A DNA stretch of 64,000 nucleotides from Odiellus spinosus (Eukaryota; Arthropoda; Arachnida; Opiliones; Phalangiidae): positions 2,916,501-2,980,500 of the forward strand of contig OY987226.1 of the NCBI GenBank assembly GCA_963920705.1, in the 5' to 3' direction. Below the pieces are notes generated by a model. It was not told where the DNA came from. It saw nothing but the letters and a program-made list of their open reading frames with translations, and ran no database searches. The translations under genes and the position numbers were made by a program. Positions 1-10,840 of this stretch are shown piece by piece. Position 1 is the first letter of the stretch. The number at the start of each line of letters is the position of its first letter.

Positions 1-250
1 CAGCTGATTTCCTCGCGTATAAGGTCTAGCAATTGTAAGTCTCGTGGAGATCTCGCGTGAACGACGGGCCTTTGCTCATTGGATGCAATCCCGGATCTCC
101 ACGAATCCCGCTAAGCCTATTTTTCGGATAAGTTTTAAATTTATTTATAGTTTAATATTTGTTTCATAAACTTTTTATTAGTGGATTAGGCCTATTTAAA
201 CGATAATGAATCGATTAAAAAATCATTTATTATTAGGTTGCACTCTTCCT
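1..250 (+). mobile_element. TTAA-type MITE (family K), right part, cut by window edge
   Basis: The window opens inside this element. It holds the central GGAGATCTC-like core, the arm with GCTAAGCCTATTTT and TTAGGCCTATTTAAACGATA, and the right terminus CTTCCT next to TTAA (251-254). The same arm recurs at 3379-3810, 24327-24595, 42130-42767 and 51489-51843. Termini of the form TTAA-AGGG match what is known of T2/Kolobok-type MITEs (TTAA duplication, AGGR start); that assignment is inference. No coding capacity. Confidence 0.75.
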
Positions 251-254
251 TTAA

Positions 255-897
255 AGCAAATTCTTCAATAATCAGAAAATTTAAAATAAAAAGACTTGAA
301 AGACTGAAAAGGAAAGTAGAAAATAAAAAATTCTCGAAGCATCGGAAGAAGAAAAGTTTCTCTAAAAAGCATTTTCTTGTCTGAGATCGCGGTGCACTAA
401 CCCCATGAACAACGTTTCTTCTAGTACGTCGCATTATACCCCAGAATGTGCGGGGATAGCTGCCCAAGATGTAAGGATATGCTCCCAATATATAGTGTAG
501 GATATAAAGTGTGTTAAAAAAAGGAAAGATGCATCGGTTCAATATCGTGGTACATTTTACCCTTATAAATAAGATAGAAGCCAAAAAACTATAGCACTTA
601 CATACGGGGACTACGCATTCTTCGTTTTTCTTTCCTACGCGTGGGCCTTGTCGTCGACCCCGACTCTGTAGGACATCAAATATGTCTGAAACCTTAAGGT
701 TCAAATCCCATAGGAGGTCGTGTTGCTACGTATAAGGCGAAACAATATGAGAAAAAGCCATATTTTTATGAAACTGTCGATATAAAGAAAGTATGCCTTA
801 ACGTATCGCGCAACCTGACTTTTACTTAAGTTTTAAAATAATTCCGGGTATTTCAAAATATGTCTGATACATTTTATTCACGTATACAACACATAAA
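255..897. other. Unassigned AT-rich stretch with a 170-codon open frame
   Basis: A minus-strand open frame spans 192-704. Its C-terminal part is the translated end of the neighbouring TTAA element, and the rest is Phe/Leu/Ile-rich with no motif I know, so I do not call it a gene. A B-box-like GGTTCAAATCCC lies near 692-703, without a matching tRNA fold. Confidence 0.5.
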
Positions 898-904
898 GTA
901 AAAT

Positions 905-1242
905 CAGAAGCCGATGAAACCCTCCTTTGAAGTCTACTACTCTAATGTTCCATATAGCGCTCCTCTCTGTATGGGTAAAATTCCCAATTTTACGAGTTAG
1001 AAGGGGTCCTACTTCATCCCCCCTTGTCTACGGAAAATTGGAAATTCTCTCTCTCCACAAATGACAACGTTTTTTGGACGAACTCCGAGGCTGCTAGAGA
1101 TATTCGCTCGACGAGCTCCCGCTCCGAAAACATCTACCGTTAGGAGGCGTACGAATCGCGCCTTTTGAGAATAACCCATACAGAGAGGGGTAGACAAGAC
1201 CCGGGAGTAATAGACTTCAAAGGAGGGTTTCATCGGCTTCTG
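905..1242 (+). mobile_element. 7-bp-TSD MITE family A, copy 1
   Basis: This is a complete element of 338 bp with terminal inverted repeats of about 38 bp starting CAGAAGCCGATGAAACCCTC. It is flanked by perfect 7-bp duplications GTAAAAT (898-904 and 1243-1249). A second inner inverted repeat carries CTCTCTGTATGGGT near the left and its complement near the right. There is no transposase. Ten copies lie in this window, seven in this orientation and three reversed. CA...TG ends with NTNNNAN duplications suggest a hAT-like or other cut-and-paste superfamily; I cannot assign it firmly. Confidence 0.93.
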
Positions 1243-1317
1243 GTAAAATGAACAAAATCTTCAAGAGGATAAAAACTATTTATAAAAATATGTAGATATA
1301 TTTTCATTTACAATTAA

Positions 1318-1624
1318 CAGGGTTGCTACGGGTCAGGGAAAGGTCAGGGAATTTGAAATTGAACCAAAAAAATTAGGGGAAAGTCAGGGAATTTAAAGAT
1401 TTTCAAGATGCCAGGAAATTACAATCATTATCTGCGGAAAATATTTGAAATAACCATGTCAGTTGTATATATAGATTAGAACAAAGATACGCGTGCAATA
1501 CGTTTGGCGAACGCAATAGCAAAATTTGTAGCCCTGAAACGGTCAGGGAAGATCGTTGGAAAAGGTCAGGGAAAAACCTGCAAAAGTCAGGGAATTTAAA
1601 TCTGAAAAAACTGTGGCAACCCTG
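1318..1624 (+). mobile_element. Family N element (CAGGGTTGC ends), copy 1
   Basis: The element runs from CAGGGTTGCTACGGGTCAGG to GTGGCAACCCTG, with possible 5-bp duplications ATTAA (1313-1317 and 1625-1629). Repeated GGTCAGGGAAAA-type blocks sit near both ends, and a conserved core includes GTATAGATTAGAAC-like and GCGAACGC sequence. Other copies lie at 30825, 48460 (partial), 48728, 56231 and 60468. Non-autonomous; superfamily not assigned. Confidence 0.8.
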
Positions 1625-1661
1625 ATTAAGTTGAAATTCGCATAACATAAACTGCTAAATT

Positions 1662-1701
1662 GGTCAGGGGGAAAACCTGGAACGTCAGGGGAAACCTGAA
1701 A
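1662..1701 (+). repeat. Family N-like fragment
   Basis: GGTCAGGGGGAAAACCTGG and the following GTCAGGGGAAACCTG repeat the subterminal motif of family N just outside copy 1. It is probably a fragment of another copy. Confidence 0.5.
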
Positions 1702-1719
1702 TGTGTGACTTCCCAAAAA

Positions 1720-1768
1720 CTACTATTATTACTACTATTATTACTACTATTACTACTACCACTACTAC
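1720..1768 (+). repeat. Trinucleotide microsatellite (TAC/TAT)n
   Basis: About sixteen near-perfect ACT/ATT triplets in a row. Translation gives Ser/Asn runs on the minus strand, which is an artefact. Confidence 0.9.
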
Positions 1769-1769
1769 A

Positions 1770-2510
1770 ATAAGATCGTTCTGACGAATCACCCTCTTCA
1801 CTTTTGGGATGAAAAGACATCTATTTTTCTCCCTCTTTCCGTATATTTTCGCTTGGTAGCCAGAGTATAGAATCTTTTTTTTTTTTTTTCACCAACGAAA
1901 GAGTAAAGGGCGTACTTGGTTCTAGTATAAGCGCGTGACACGAACTCTAAACTATACATACTTTACCACCACCGTTCTGACATCGAAAACCTTTACCAAA
2001 GAGTAGGAAGAGCTTAGATTCCTTGCCTCTCATATAGTCTAGAGTAATATTGACTTGTAGTATAGGCAGCGCGATGTCTTAGTCTTATGGTATATAGGAT
2101 GCCACGAAGAATAAAGCTTACTACACCCCCTGCACCGAGCTATGTCTTATAAGAAAGTGATACGTGGTTTGCGCTCGTAATTTTAAACAGGGCTAAAAAA
2201 AAAATTGTCGACTGGAGGCTTCTAGAGTGTGTAACATACCTATAAGTCTGTTTTTTTTTCTTCTATTTTATTTTATAATCAGTCTAAGTTTTATTTTTTG
2301 CAATATTTTTTGGATTAAATTCACGGTTTATTTGCCTTTAAATTTAGAGTTTACTAAGAGCTTTAAATTATACTTCAAATTTAAATTTTGACTTTAAGAA
2401 TTTTCAAAGTTAAAAATTAAGTTTAAAAATAAAGCAATTTTCACTATTTAAAACTGTAATACTTGAAATATTTAATGAGTTACTTAATTAACCGAAAGAG
2501 ACCTTATCAC
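1770..2510. other. No recognised feature
   Basis: Mixed AT-rich sequence with a poly-T run at about 1876-1889. I see no repeat partner in the window and no coding signal. Confidence 0.5.
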
Positions 2511-2712
2511 TCGTGCCAAAACGGATAGCCACGTGACCATAGTGATGACGTAATATTATTTTCATAATTTTGAAAATGGCGATTATAAAATTCGAATTTT
2601 TAGCGTCGCGTTAATTTTTTTCTACGACATATGTATATATATTTTGAATCGTTTTAACTCTTTCTAAAAATACTTCTAAATTTCTATTTAGAATTCATAA
2701 AAAATGCGTGTC
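2511..2712 (+). repeat. Interspersed repeat family V, copy 1
   Basis: Family V is defined by a CACGTGACCATAGTGATGACG-like start, then GGCGATTATAAAAT, then ACATATGTATATATATTTTG, then a CTTTCCGAAAATRCTACTC-type segment (degenerate in this copy). Copies or parts occur at about 3833, 16000, 31436 (reverse), 37797, 41438, 43381 (reverse), 53531 (reverse), 54957 and 55152. No coding potential. Exact ends and target duplication are not clear. Confidence 0.75.
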
Positions 2713-3374
2713 AGCCTCACTTTAAAATAAATTTACGGTTTCTCTTAGCTACTATTTTCTAAGGGGTTTAGTTTTGGCGTCATAATTTGGTTTATAAGAA
2801 TATGCCTTGTCGGGCTTTCCCCCAAATTAAGGAAATTTTACAAGAAAATATATGGAAGAGAGGAGAGCTTTCGTAATTTCGTAATCTTGTTCCATTCGTG
2901 GTCATTGTCTGGTTCTCTTCGGGTTATAATTTTAAATCCACGTTGCGAAAACGTAAGGATTTTATATAGTCTAATTTAGAGAAATCCGAACTTGGATGAA
3001 ATTAATTTTCAAGGAAATCCCTTTGAGAATTGGGTCTCGAAATTGAAATCTTAACAGAGAAAATTATACCTAGTGTAAGATTTTATGTGAGCACGTGATT
3101 TTTATTGGGCGAAAATATAAAATAATTAAAGAACATTATTATTCATAAAGAGAGAGTGAAATGGAAAAATTATTTTTTATTTAAAGTTTTAGTTATAAGG
3201 TTGACAACGCAACCTGACTCGATTTGGGCCTTGTCAAATTTATCTCGCAAAATTAATCTATTAAAAAATGCTATTAAACCTCCATTTTGCAAATTTTATA
3301 CCTTTAAATAAATAGGTAAATTATTTTAATTTATTTCTGGACCGTAATTATAACGAATAGTAAGACTTTCTGCA
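2713..3374. other. No recognised feature
   Basis: AT-rich single-copy-looking sequence between a V repeat and a K element. No motif or long frame stands out. Confidence 0.45.
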
Positions 3375-3378
3375 TTAA

Positions 3379-3810
3379 AGGGAGAATGCAACCTAATTAC
3401 AAGTGATTTTTTTATCGATTCCTTATCGTTTAAATAGGCCTAATCCACCGATAAAAAGTTTACAATACAAATATTAAACTAGAAATAAATTGAAAACTTG
3501 CCCTGAAAATAGGCTTAGCGGGACTCATGGAGATTCTGAATCGCGTCCGTGTAAGGTCTAGAGACCAATGAGCAAAGGCCCGTCGTTCACGCGAGATCTC
3601 CACGAGACTTACGTCGCGCGCGATTGGTCGCTAGACCTTACACGCGAGGAAAACAGGACCTCCGTGAATCCCACTAAGCCTATTTTCAGGGTAAGTTTTA
3701 AATTTATTTCTAGTTTAATATTTGTTTTTAAATTTTTTAAATAGTGGATTAGGCCTATTTAAACGATAAGGAATCGATAAAAAATCACTTGTTGTTAGGT
3801 TGCATCCTCT
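3379..3810 (+). mobile_element. TTAA-type MITE (family K), near full length, right end eroded
   Basis: The left side is TTAA (3375-3378) followed by AGGGAGAATGCAACCTAA. Long arms are almost mirror images: TTAGGCTTA-type blocks and AAATAGGCCTAATCC on the left, their complements on the right. They surround a core with GCGAGATCTCCACGAG. The expected CATTCTCCCT-TTAA right terminus has decayed to CATCCTCTAAG, so the right TTAA is lost. Non-autonomous. Confidence 0.82.
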
Positions 3811-3832
3811 AAGTACTTTTACAAAAAAGACT

Positions 3833-4072
3833 GCGTGAAAACGACCTTAATCGGTGTCAAAACGCTCGAGAATCAATTGTAGTCACGTGATCATAGTGAT
3901 GACGTATTATTCCATGGAATTTAAAAATCAAGAAAAGGGCGATTATAAAATAAGTATTTTTACTGTCGCTGTAATTTTGTTATATGACATACGTATATAT
4001 ATTTTGAATCGTTTTTTAACGATCTTTCCGAAAATATGACTCAATTTCCATTTGGAGTTCCGTGAGAGCCTA
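3833..4072 (+). repeat. Interspersed repeat family V, copy 2
   Basis: It contains GTCACGTGATCATAGTGATG, the GGCGATTATAAAAT block, ATACGTATATATATTTTGAA and CGATCTTTCCGAAAATATGA in the family order. The upstream part includes CGCTCGAGAATCAATTG, matching the CGAGAATC end segment of the copies at 41438 and 53531. Confidence 0.78.
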
Positions 4073-4652
4073 TTTTTAAGAAAATATAAAACTTTAATTC
4101 GAGACAACAGTATCTGTTTATTTTCAAAAAGAGCTGCTGGGGAAAACTTCAAAAAAACTAAAGATTTCTACCCATTTTCCCGCCCTTTTACAAAACGTTT
4201 CTATACACTTATCTTAATGAAACTAAGACATCTCTTGGAAAATAACACTCGCGAGCGGAAATTTCTTGTCATTCTTAGGTTTTCAGTTTATACCGGATGT
4301 TATAATCCTTTTATTTTCGTCTTTAAGCTTGGATTCTTAGAGACTGACGAGGGTTCTTCGTTCGGTAGTGAAAACTGGTTTATTTTGATTGCTTGTGGAT
4401 GGTATATTTTTCCCCCATCTGTGAAATAGACCCCAAAACTTAGGGACGAAGCTCACGAAAGGAAAAACAATTAGTAGAAAGAAAAATACTCATTTTCCAT
4501 TAGGAAACGCGCTACAAAAATGTTTCTTTAATTAATTCAAGAAGAGCCCATTTTTATTCCTCCCTAGAGAGTGAATTAGGTTAAATATGGAGTGTTTTTT
4601 TTGTAGCCAGTCTCTCTACCCTGAATATTATACCTTAAACCTCCTAAATCCA
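4073..4652. other. Unassigned sequence with a 125-codon open frame
   Basis: A plus-strand frame spans 4052-4429. Its start lies in V-repeat sequence and the protein shows no recognised motif, so I do not call it a gene. Nothing else is identified. Confidence 0.4.
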
Positions 4653-5080
4653 TAGCTACGATCACACTATCATTTCTTAATCGATTTAAAATTGTAAAAT
4701 CAAACCGATATTTAAATCGCCAAGAATCGTTCAGCCATCGATTTATCGTAGCTTCATCTATCGGTTGTTGAAAACAGCCGAATCGGTACGAAACTGGTTC
4801 CCGAAGCAGTTTCGAGAAATCCAATCAAATCGATTCCGCAAAAGACGTTTCACACGACTCTAAAGCTGCGTTCATACTACTTCGAAACCGTTTTGGAAAG
4901 GTCAAATGATAAAATTTTGGGGTCACTCATGTAGACCTTTGATCAAGAAACAAAATTAATATTTTAAAAATCGATTTGAACATCCGAAACGGTTTGAAAA
5001 CGGCTCGGAAGTGTCAAGTGTGAACGTAGCTTAGAGAAACGGTTTAAATCTTTTCCAAGGCCTAGTACGAACGCGGCTTA
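4653..5080 (+). mobile_element. Inverted-repeat element family R, interrupted by a family T element
   Basis: One end is TAGCTACGATCACACTATC and the other reads as the complement of AAGCCGCGTTCGTACTAG. The interior carries ATCGGTTGTTGAAAACAGCC and GAAACTGGTTCCCGAAGCAG, shared with copies at 16341, 26994 and 58761. The right segment (5034-5080) is separated from the rest by the T element at 4862-5033; without it, R reads through. Confidence 0.75.
4862..5033 (+). mobile_element. Inverted-repeat MITE family T, copy 1, nested in R
   Basis: The ends are AGCTGCGTTCATACTAC and its near complement GTGTGAACGTAGCT, flanked by TAA/TAG. The inside contains GAAACCGTTTTGGAAAGGTC and CGAAACGGTTTGAAAACGG, an imperfect mirror. 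Other copies are at 17174, 27131, 32446, 38996, 47269 and 51390. A 2-3 bp TA-containing duplication fits Tc1/mariner or PIF types; not resolved. Confidence 0.78.
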
Positions 5081-5798
5081 GTTTTAATCTATTAACTCGC
5101 AACGGTATGTTTCGATATAATCGATTCGCGTTAAGAGATAAATTTGAAAACTATAACTAAATCTGAGATGGATTTATTTAATCCAATATTTAAGCCACCT
5201 AATTAAAGGAAAAGTCCCGAAATTTCTCTTTTTTTCACTCATTTAAATTAATTCTGTAGAAAAAATGATGCCATACTCACTTTTATTACCCGTTTCTTAA
5301 GTAAAGGTCTTCATAATAAAGCGGAAACATATGAAAATATAATTAGTGCCAAATATAAAACAGATGGGAACAATATAATTTATTCCACTGTAGGATTGAC
5401 ACTACATATAAAACTAGGCTTCATGTTATATCTACTGTTTTTTCCACTTAGTAATAAAGGAAGCGTAGGTTTGCTAGTACTAGCAATTCAAGATGGAATA
5501 GAGAACGAAGAATTATATTATATTCAACGTATTGTTACGTTCTATAATGCCAGATCCTTCTTTAGTTTCCTTAATTATGGTTTTAATTAAAGCTTTAGAC
5601 GATGAATGCGTCTTATTTTTTTACGCGCCTTAAGGGCACATATTTATACAAAAGACGGAGTAATTTTGTCAAAACACGGTCTAAATATTTGAATAGTAGC
5701 CTTTATATAATTTTATATAATTTTTATTTTTTGTTACATAACTAGAATGTTTATTCTATGAAAAATTAACTTATAAAATCATCATGAAAACAATTTAT
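5081..5798. other. No recognised feature
   Basis: AT-rich sequence. The longest frame is 64 codons (5396-5590) with no motif. Confidence 0.45.
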
Positions 5799-5805
5799 AT
5801 TTAAT

Positions 5806-6122
5806 CAGAAGCCGATGAAACCCTCCTTAGAAGTCTATTACTCCCGGGTCTTGTCTACCCCTCTCTGTATGGGTTAGTTTCAAAAAGCGCGATTCGTATT
5901 TTTGGAGCAGGCGTTCGTCGAGCGAATATCTCTAGCAGCCTTGGAGTTAGTCAAAAAACGTCGTCGTTTGTGGAGAGAGAGAATTTCCAATTTTCCGTAT
6001 ACAGGGGGTATGAAGTAGGACCCCTTTTATCTCGTAAAATTGAAAATTTTACCCATACAGAGAGGCGCGCTATATGGAACATTAGAGTAGTAGACTTCAA
6101 AGGAGGGTTTCATCGGCTTCTG
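5806..6122 (-). mobile_element. 7-bp-TSD MITE family A, copy 2
   Basis: Reverse-oriented copy with perfect duplications ATTTAAT (5799-5805 and 6123-6129). At 317 bp it is shorter than its relatives because about 22 bp is missing near 5904, the GCCTCCTAACGGTAGAT segment. Confidence 0.93.
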
Positions 6123-6129
6123 ATTTAAT

Positions 6130-6967
6130 TATTAGTAAAAGTCAAAAATAAGGCTTCATAAATATTTTTCATGGTAAATATGAAGATTTTAAAACAATTC
6201 CTTTGATGTATAGGCTCTATAATATCCACGATGACGTATTTTTATTGGGTATGATGACGTATGGTTTATTTTATTCAATATTTGTTACAAAACGTTAATT
6301 TTCTAGAATACCACCCTAATTTCAAGAGGTTAGACTATATTTTAAACTTGGGTAATGTGGAAAGAAGGAACCACTTGAACCCCACGAGCTTAAATTTTAG
6401 TCTCGTTCGGAGAAGTTAAATTAAAATATAATTATCAAAATTACTAAATCTGTCCTCCGCGTTTAATTTGAAAGAAATTATGCCTCTATTACAATAATAA
6501 CGTGACTATTCAATTTCAGCTCGAGTTGGTAGCACGTAGAAACCTACGCTATAGTATGTAACCCTGTTATCTCTAAATTTAGATATAATGGGGGGTGGGG
6601 GTTAACCTTTTAGTTTGGAGCGTGCTATAGAAATTGAAAGTGGAATTTTCTATATATGGTATAGGAGTTGTCGCCATTATGACGGAAAAGATATTATATA
6701 GATACGAATTCCCAAGATTACGAGCAAACACAGGTATTACATTACTGTTCTAGGAAACAAGTTCCTTTTCCCTTATAGATTTACTAGCCCTAATTACGTT
6801 AATGTAAGGCCGTAACAAGAATATACAATTTTTCGCTTTATTTGACCCAATATAAGATCAGATTTTAAAGGAGTAGTTGTACCGAATTTCATTCATTTTA
6901 AAGCTAATATGATTATTGTTAATTTGTTTTGAATTTTAATACAATAGCTAATTAAGAAAACGCCTAA
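6130..6967. other. No recognised feature
   Basis: Contains a short G-rich run near 6589-6602 (GGGGGGTGGGGG) that could form a quadruplex. Otherwise AT-rich and unassigned. Confidence 0.4.
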
Positions 6968-6969
6968 TA

Positions 6970-7470
6970 CCCTCTTCAGACGAGCCTATAAACCTGGGTT
7001 TAGTAAACCAAAGTTCATTTTTAAACCAGGGTTAGTGTTTCAGACGGTGTAAATTTAAAACCCAGATTCAAACCGAAACCGCGGTTAAAAAATAAACCAA
7101 CGCCATCCGCGCGCGGGAAAAGCTAAGCCTAATTACGTCAAATTAGGCTTAGCTCTAAGCCTAATTACGTCAAATTAGGCTTAGCTCTTCCCGCGCGCGC
7201 GCGGCTTAATTTCTCCGCCTCAACCTTTTCTCCGCTTTTAAAAAATGATTGTGAACGAACTGATTATGAAATAAAGGTTGAAAATATTGGAAAATAAATC
7301 TCAAAGGTAATTTACTTTCAAAAAATCAAATCCCATATTTTTGGCGGGAAACATATTGCTATTAAATTTCAGTTTGTTTTGCTCGTAAGCTTTTAAACCA
7401 GTTTAAACTTCAGTTTATTTTGGCTTAAAATAAACCGAACTCGGCTTATTTTATGATCGTCTGAAGAGGG
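6970..7470. mobile_element. TA-flanked inverted-repeat element with a hairpin core
   Basis: The ends CCCTCTTCAGACGA and TCGTCTGAAGAGGG are exact complements, each bordered by TA, and the match extends to AATA/TATT. About 500 bp, no coding potential. The centre (7108-7204) holds a doubled palindrome. Only one copy is seen in this window. The TA border suggests a Tc1/mariner-like origin, as inference. Confidence 0.7.
7108..7204. repeat. Doubled palindrome within GC-rich arms
   Basis: Two successive copies of the mirror AGCTAAGCCTAATT-acgtca-AATTAGGCTTAGCT share one AGCT. Both sit between GCGCGCGGGAA and TTCCCGCGCGC, which are complementary. The whole block can fold as one long hairpin or two small ones. 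Confidence 0.85.
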
Positions 7471-7474
7471 TATT

Positions 7475-8853
7475 CGTTAATTCCATTCTCCCTTTAAATT
7501 AAACTATCGCTTTTAAATGTTGAAACTAGAGATTTTTGTATTTAAAAACGCGCCTTAATTAATAGCGCATTAATTAAGAGATGGTCTATTAAACGACTAA
7601 TGCATTTGTGATTAAATAGTTGTTAATACGTCTTCTCTCTTAACGCTGTCGAGATCCCCTGCCTCCATTCCCCGCGCCATATTATAGTGCCCAACATCTC
7701 GGTGCCTGCAATCCTCCCAATCATATTTTAATAACGATGATTTATACAACTGCAATTCCCACTCGCTCTCTCTCTCTATCTGATTACAATATTATATTAT
7801 ACACCCTATCCTACCTCAACCCTAGCCAAGATGTTATTGCGCATGCTCTGTATTGAACTAAGCGTACTTCAGTTAAGTTCTCATTTGAATTTAAATTCGC
7901 CTGAAACTTTGGCTTATTAACTGTAATTTTATTAGTTTATTATTTAAGTTACGAAATTAGATGAATATTTAAAATGATTATTTTGACTAGCTAATTATCA
8001 GCCAAATTTGGAACTTGAAAAGAATAAATTTTTGTTATTAATTAGTTACGTGCCATAATAATATAGGGCCTACCTAATATATAAATAGGTACGTCTGTCT
8101 GTCGGCCGAGAACGCTAAAATGTGCACGTTATGCTAGATACGCTACAATAAACTTGGCTTAAGTTTTGAAACTCACGCTCTTAGAGTTCAAGTTAAAACC
8201 ACGCTACGCACCTCTTTACTTTTGTTGAAGGGATGAACTACTTTTTATCAATGAAGTTTAATATTGTGTATTAATTCGCTTCAGCTTTTTTGGATGTAAA
8301 CTTTAGCGTTCCCGAATGACGGACAAAATTATATATTTAATGGTAAAATTAAAGCCTGTTAGATTTAATTACCCGAAAAATAAAAGATAAAGATAATTTT
8401 GTTTCACCAACGGGAAAAAATTCATAAGAAAGACTGTGTATGAATTAGCTTTAATTTGCGCGTTTATTTCCCGCCAAACTGAACGGGGCTTTGTTTAAAA
8501 CTGGGTGAGCAGTGACATAACCGGGTGTGTTGGCGGGACTGATTTACATATTGTAACGGGCCCCTTTCGTATAAGTCCAGTTGAAAATTGAACCGTCAAA
8601 GTCAGAATATTTATTTCTCAACATTTGGCCCGGCTTGTACTCAGTCTTTCCCCGAACTCGGTATCCAAATATCAAAGCCATAATGTCCATTCGATCTAGC
8701 GAAAGGGTGAATTTTGATTTAAAGTAGGGCAGGGCGCGTTAAAACTATATTTCTTAGTCGTCTCGACGACTTGTAGTCGCGTAGAGTCAGAAGGCAATAA
8801 TATTTAACTGGGGAAGTTAATATACCACGCGAGTTTTAGCGAAAAAGTAAAAT
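7475..8853. other. Mostly unassigned sequence with a short shared repeat
   Basis: 7496-7500 borders a single CATTCTCCCT-TTAA end, possibly a lone K terminus. A (CT)n run lies near 7763-7776. ACGTCTGTCTGTCGG and the following 30 bp near 8090-8135 resemble 39434-39480. No gene seen. Confidence 0.45.
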
Positions 8854-8937
8854 TAGTCAGGGAAATTGTTTGGAAATGATCAGGGAAAACCTGGAAAAGT
8901 CAGGGAAATTAACTTCCATGATTTTGTACGAACCTTG
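8854..8937 (+). mobile_element. Fragment of a family N relative (GTACGAACC end)
   Basis: It carries AGTCAGGGAAAT, GATCAGGGAAAACCTGG and AAAAGTCAGGG as family N does, but ends in TTGTACGAACCTTG rather than GGCAACCCTG. The copy at 19019-19226 shares that end, so this is a sister family. Confidence 0.6.
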
Positions 8938-8939
8938 AT

Positions 8940-10158
8940 GAGTTTTTTATTTGAAATTTATACTTTTTCTTTTTTTTCCGATTTTAACCTAAAAAGTTAG
9001 TTACTTCCATCGACAATGTTTTTGATAAACTTCTGGTATAAATGGTCTGTCCTTTTGGCTTCCAGTAAATGGAATTGAGATGTTGAGAATTATCAAGGGA
9101 GTTGCGTTGTTCCTGCGTTTTCGCTTATATGTTATATATACGGTTAAACTAATTAGTAGATGAATATTAGACTCGTATGGTATAATGTACAATGTTTGAT
9201 GGGTTTTAGTTACGGGGCTTATATATTTAATCATATTTGACTGGAATTAATATTAATTAACAACATAAGTACGTCAACTTAATTTAAAGTTAATCAAATT
9301 TGAGAATTACGCGCACCTGTTAAAAATAACTCTGTAAATTATTTTTACCCTATTAATTTTATTTAAAAACTACCTATGAATAAATTAATTTACTTCTGAT
9401 GATATTCAAGCAGCAAATTATTTTAACAATTGTATATTATTCTTTGGTTGTGCAAATAACGTCTACATTTTGCATAAATTAAACTTTGAATTGATACAAA
9501 TAAAATTTAAATAACGATAAAAAAAAGAACACATGTTAAAAAAAAAACCTTACGGTAAAAAGGGACTAAAAAAAACTTTAAATAATATTAAACAACATCT
9601 GTTACACGCGGATAGGTTACCCTTCTGTAAGTTTAGAATTCGTCAAGGTCAGTGATCATTACTCACAAGGTCAATGTAACCCCGGCTTCTTTTGTGAAAA
9701 AAAAAAAGTACCCTTCCAATCCCCACAGTTTTCGATTACGAAATTCCTGGTAGCTTTATCACCCAATCTATTTAATCTCGGGTAGGGAGTAACTTCTATA
9801 GAGTATAATATAGCAAAAGGGTTGCTTTATAGCGTCCTTAATCAAAATCCTGCCTTACAGGGTTCCCCTAAGTTCGCTATAAAGTCCCCTATTGCCCCGC
9901 GCGACGAATAACATTTGTTACTGGTGATACAAAACCCCAACTAACCATTGCAACCCTTCCCTAACGTACACCCCACCCCTCAAGTGTAAATGTCTCTAAA
10001 GTATTCCTTCTTGTATGTCCACATTTTTAAAGGTTTCAGTGCCAAATAGACGTAATTAATTATCCCGAAATTATTTGAAAACAACGTTTGTTCGAGAATA
10101 AGTCTATTTAAAGTTTAATTTTTTGGTATCTGGTGGTTAGACTAATGTTTTAGGGTAC
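8940..10158. other. No recognised feature
   Basis: AT-rich sequence with short A-runs (about 9518-9560, 9699-9708). A 77-codon minus frame near 9001-9234 has no motif. Confidence 0.45.
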
Positions 10159-10840
10159 GTCGACAATTTAAATATTTGACGTCGACAATTTAAATATTTG
10201 ACGTCGAGAATTTAAATATTTGACGTCGAGAATTTAAATATTTGACGTCGAGAATTTAAATATTTGACGTCGAGAATTTAAATATTTGACGTCGAGAATT
10301 TAAATATTTGACGTCGACAATTTAAATATTTGACGTCGACAATTTAAATATTTGACGTCGACAATTTAAATATTTGACGTCGACAATTTAAATATTTGAC
10401 GTCGACAATTTAAATATTTGACGTCGACAATTTAAATATTTGACGTCGACAATTTAAATATTTGACGTCGACAATTTAAATATTTGACGTCGACAATTTA
10501 AATATTTGACGTCGAGAATTTAAATATTTGACGTCGAGAATTTAAATATTTGACGTCGAGAATTTAAATATTTGACGTCGAGAATTTAAAGATTTGACGT
10601 CGAGAATTTAAATATTTGACGTCGAGAATTTAAATATTTGACGTCGAGAATTTAAATATTTGACGTCGAGAATTTAAATATTTGACGTCGAGAATTTAAA
10701 TATTTGACGTCGAGAATTTAAATATTTGACGTCGAGAATTTAAATATTTGACGTCGAGAATTTAAATATTTGACGTCGAGAATTTAAATATTTGACGTCG
10801 AGAATTTAAATATTTGACGTCGAGAATTTAAATATTTGAC
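10159..10840 (+). repeat. 22-bp tandem array, 31 units
   Basis: The unit is GTCGASAATTTAAATATTTG plus AC. All 31 units keep the 22-bp period exactly. Only one site varies systematically, GTCGAC versus GTCGAG, in blocks of 2 C, 5 G, 9 C and 15 G units; one unit near 10590 also has AAAGATTT. Decayed GACGTTGA-like remnants follow to about 10900. Not coding. Confidence 0.97.

Noticed and set aside
192-704. 170-codon minus-strand gene
   Set aside because: The end of the frame is MITE sequence and the remainder is Phe/Leu/Ile-rich with no motif; likely chance.
640-720. tRNA or tRNA-derived SINE (GGTTCAAATCCC)
   Set aside because: The T-stem does not pair beyond two bases, and there is no anticodon arm, acceptor stem or good A box upstream.
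10159-10840. CRISPR-like array
   Set aside because: Units are contiguous with no unique spacers; it is a simple 22-bp tandem repeat in a eukaryote-type context.
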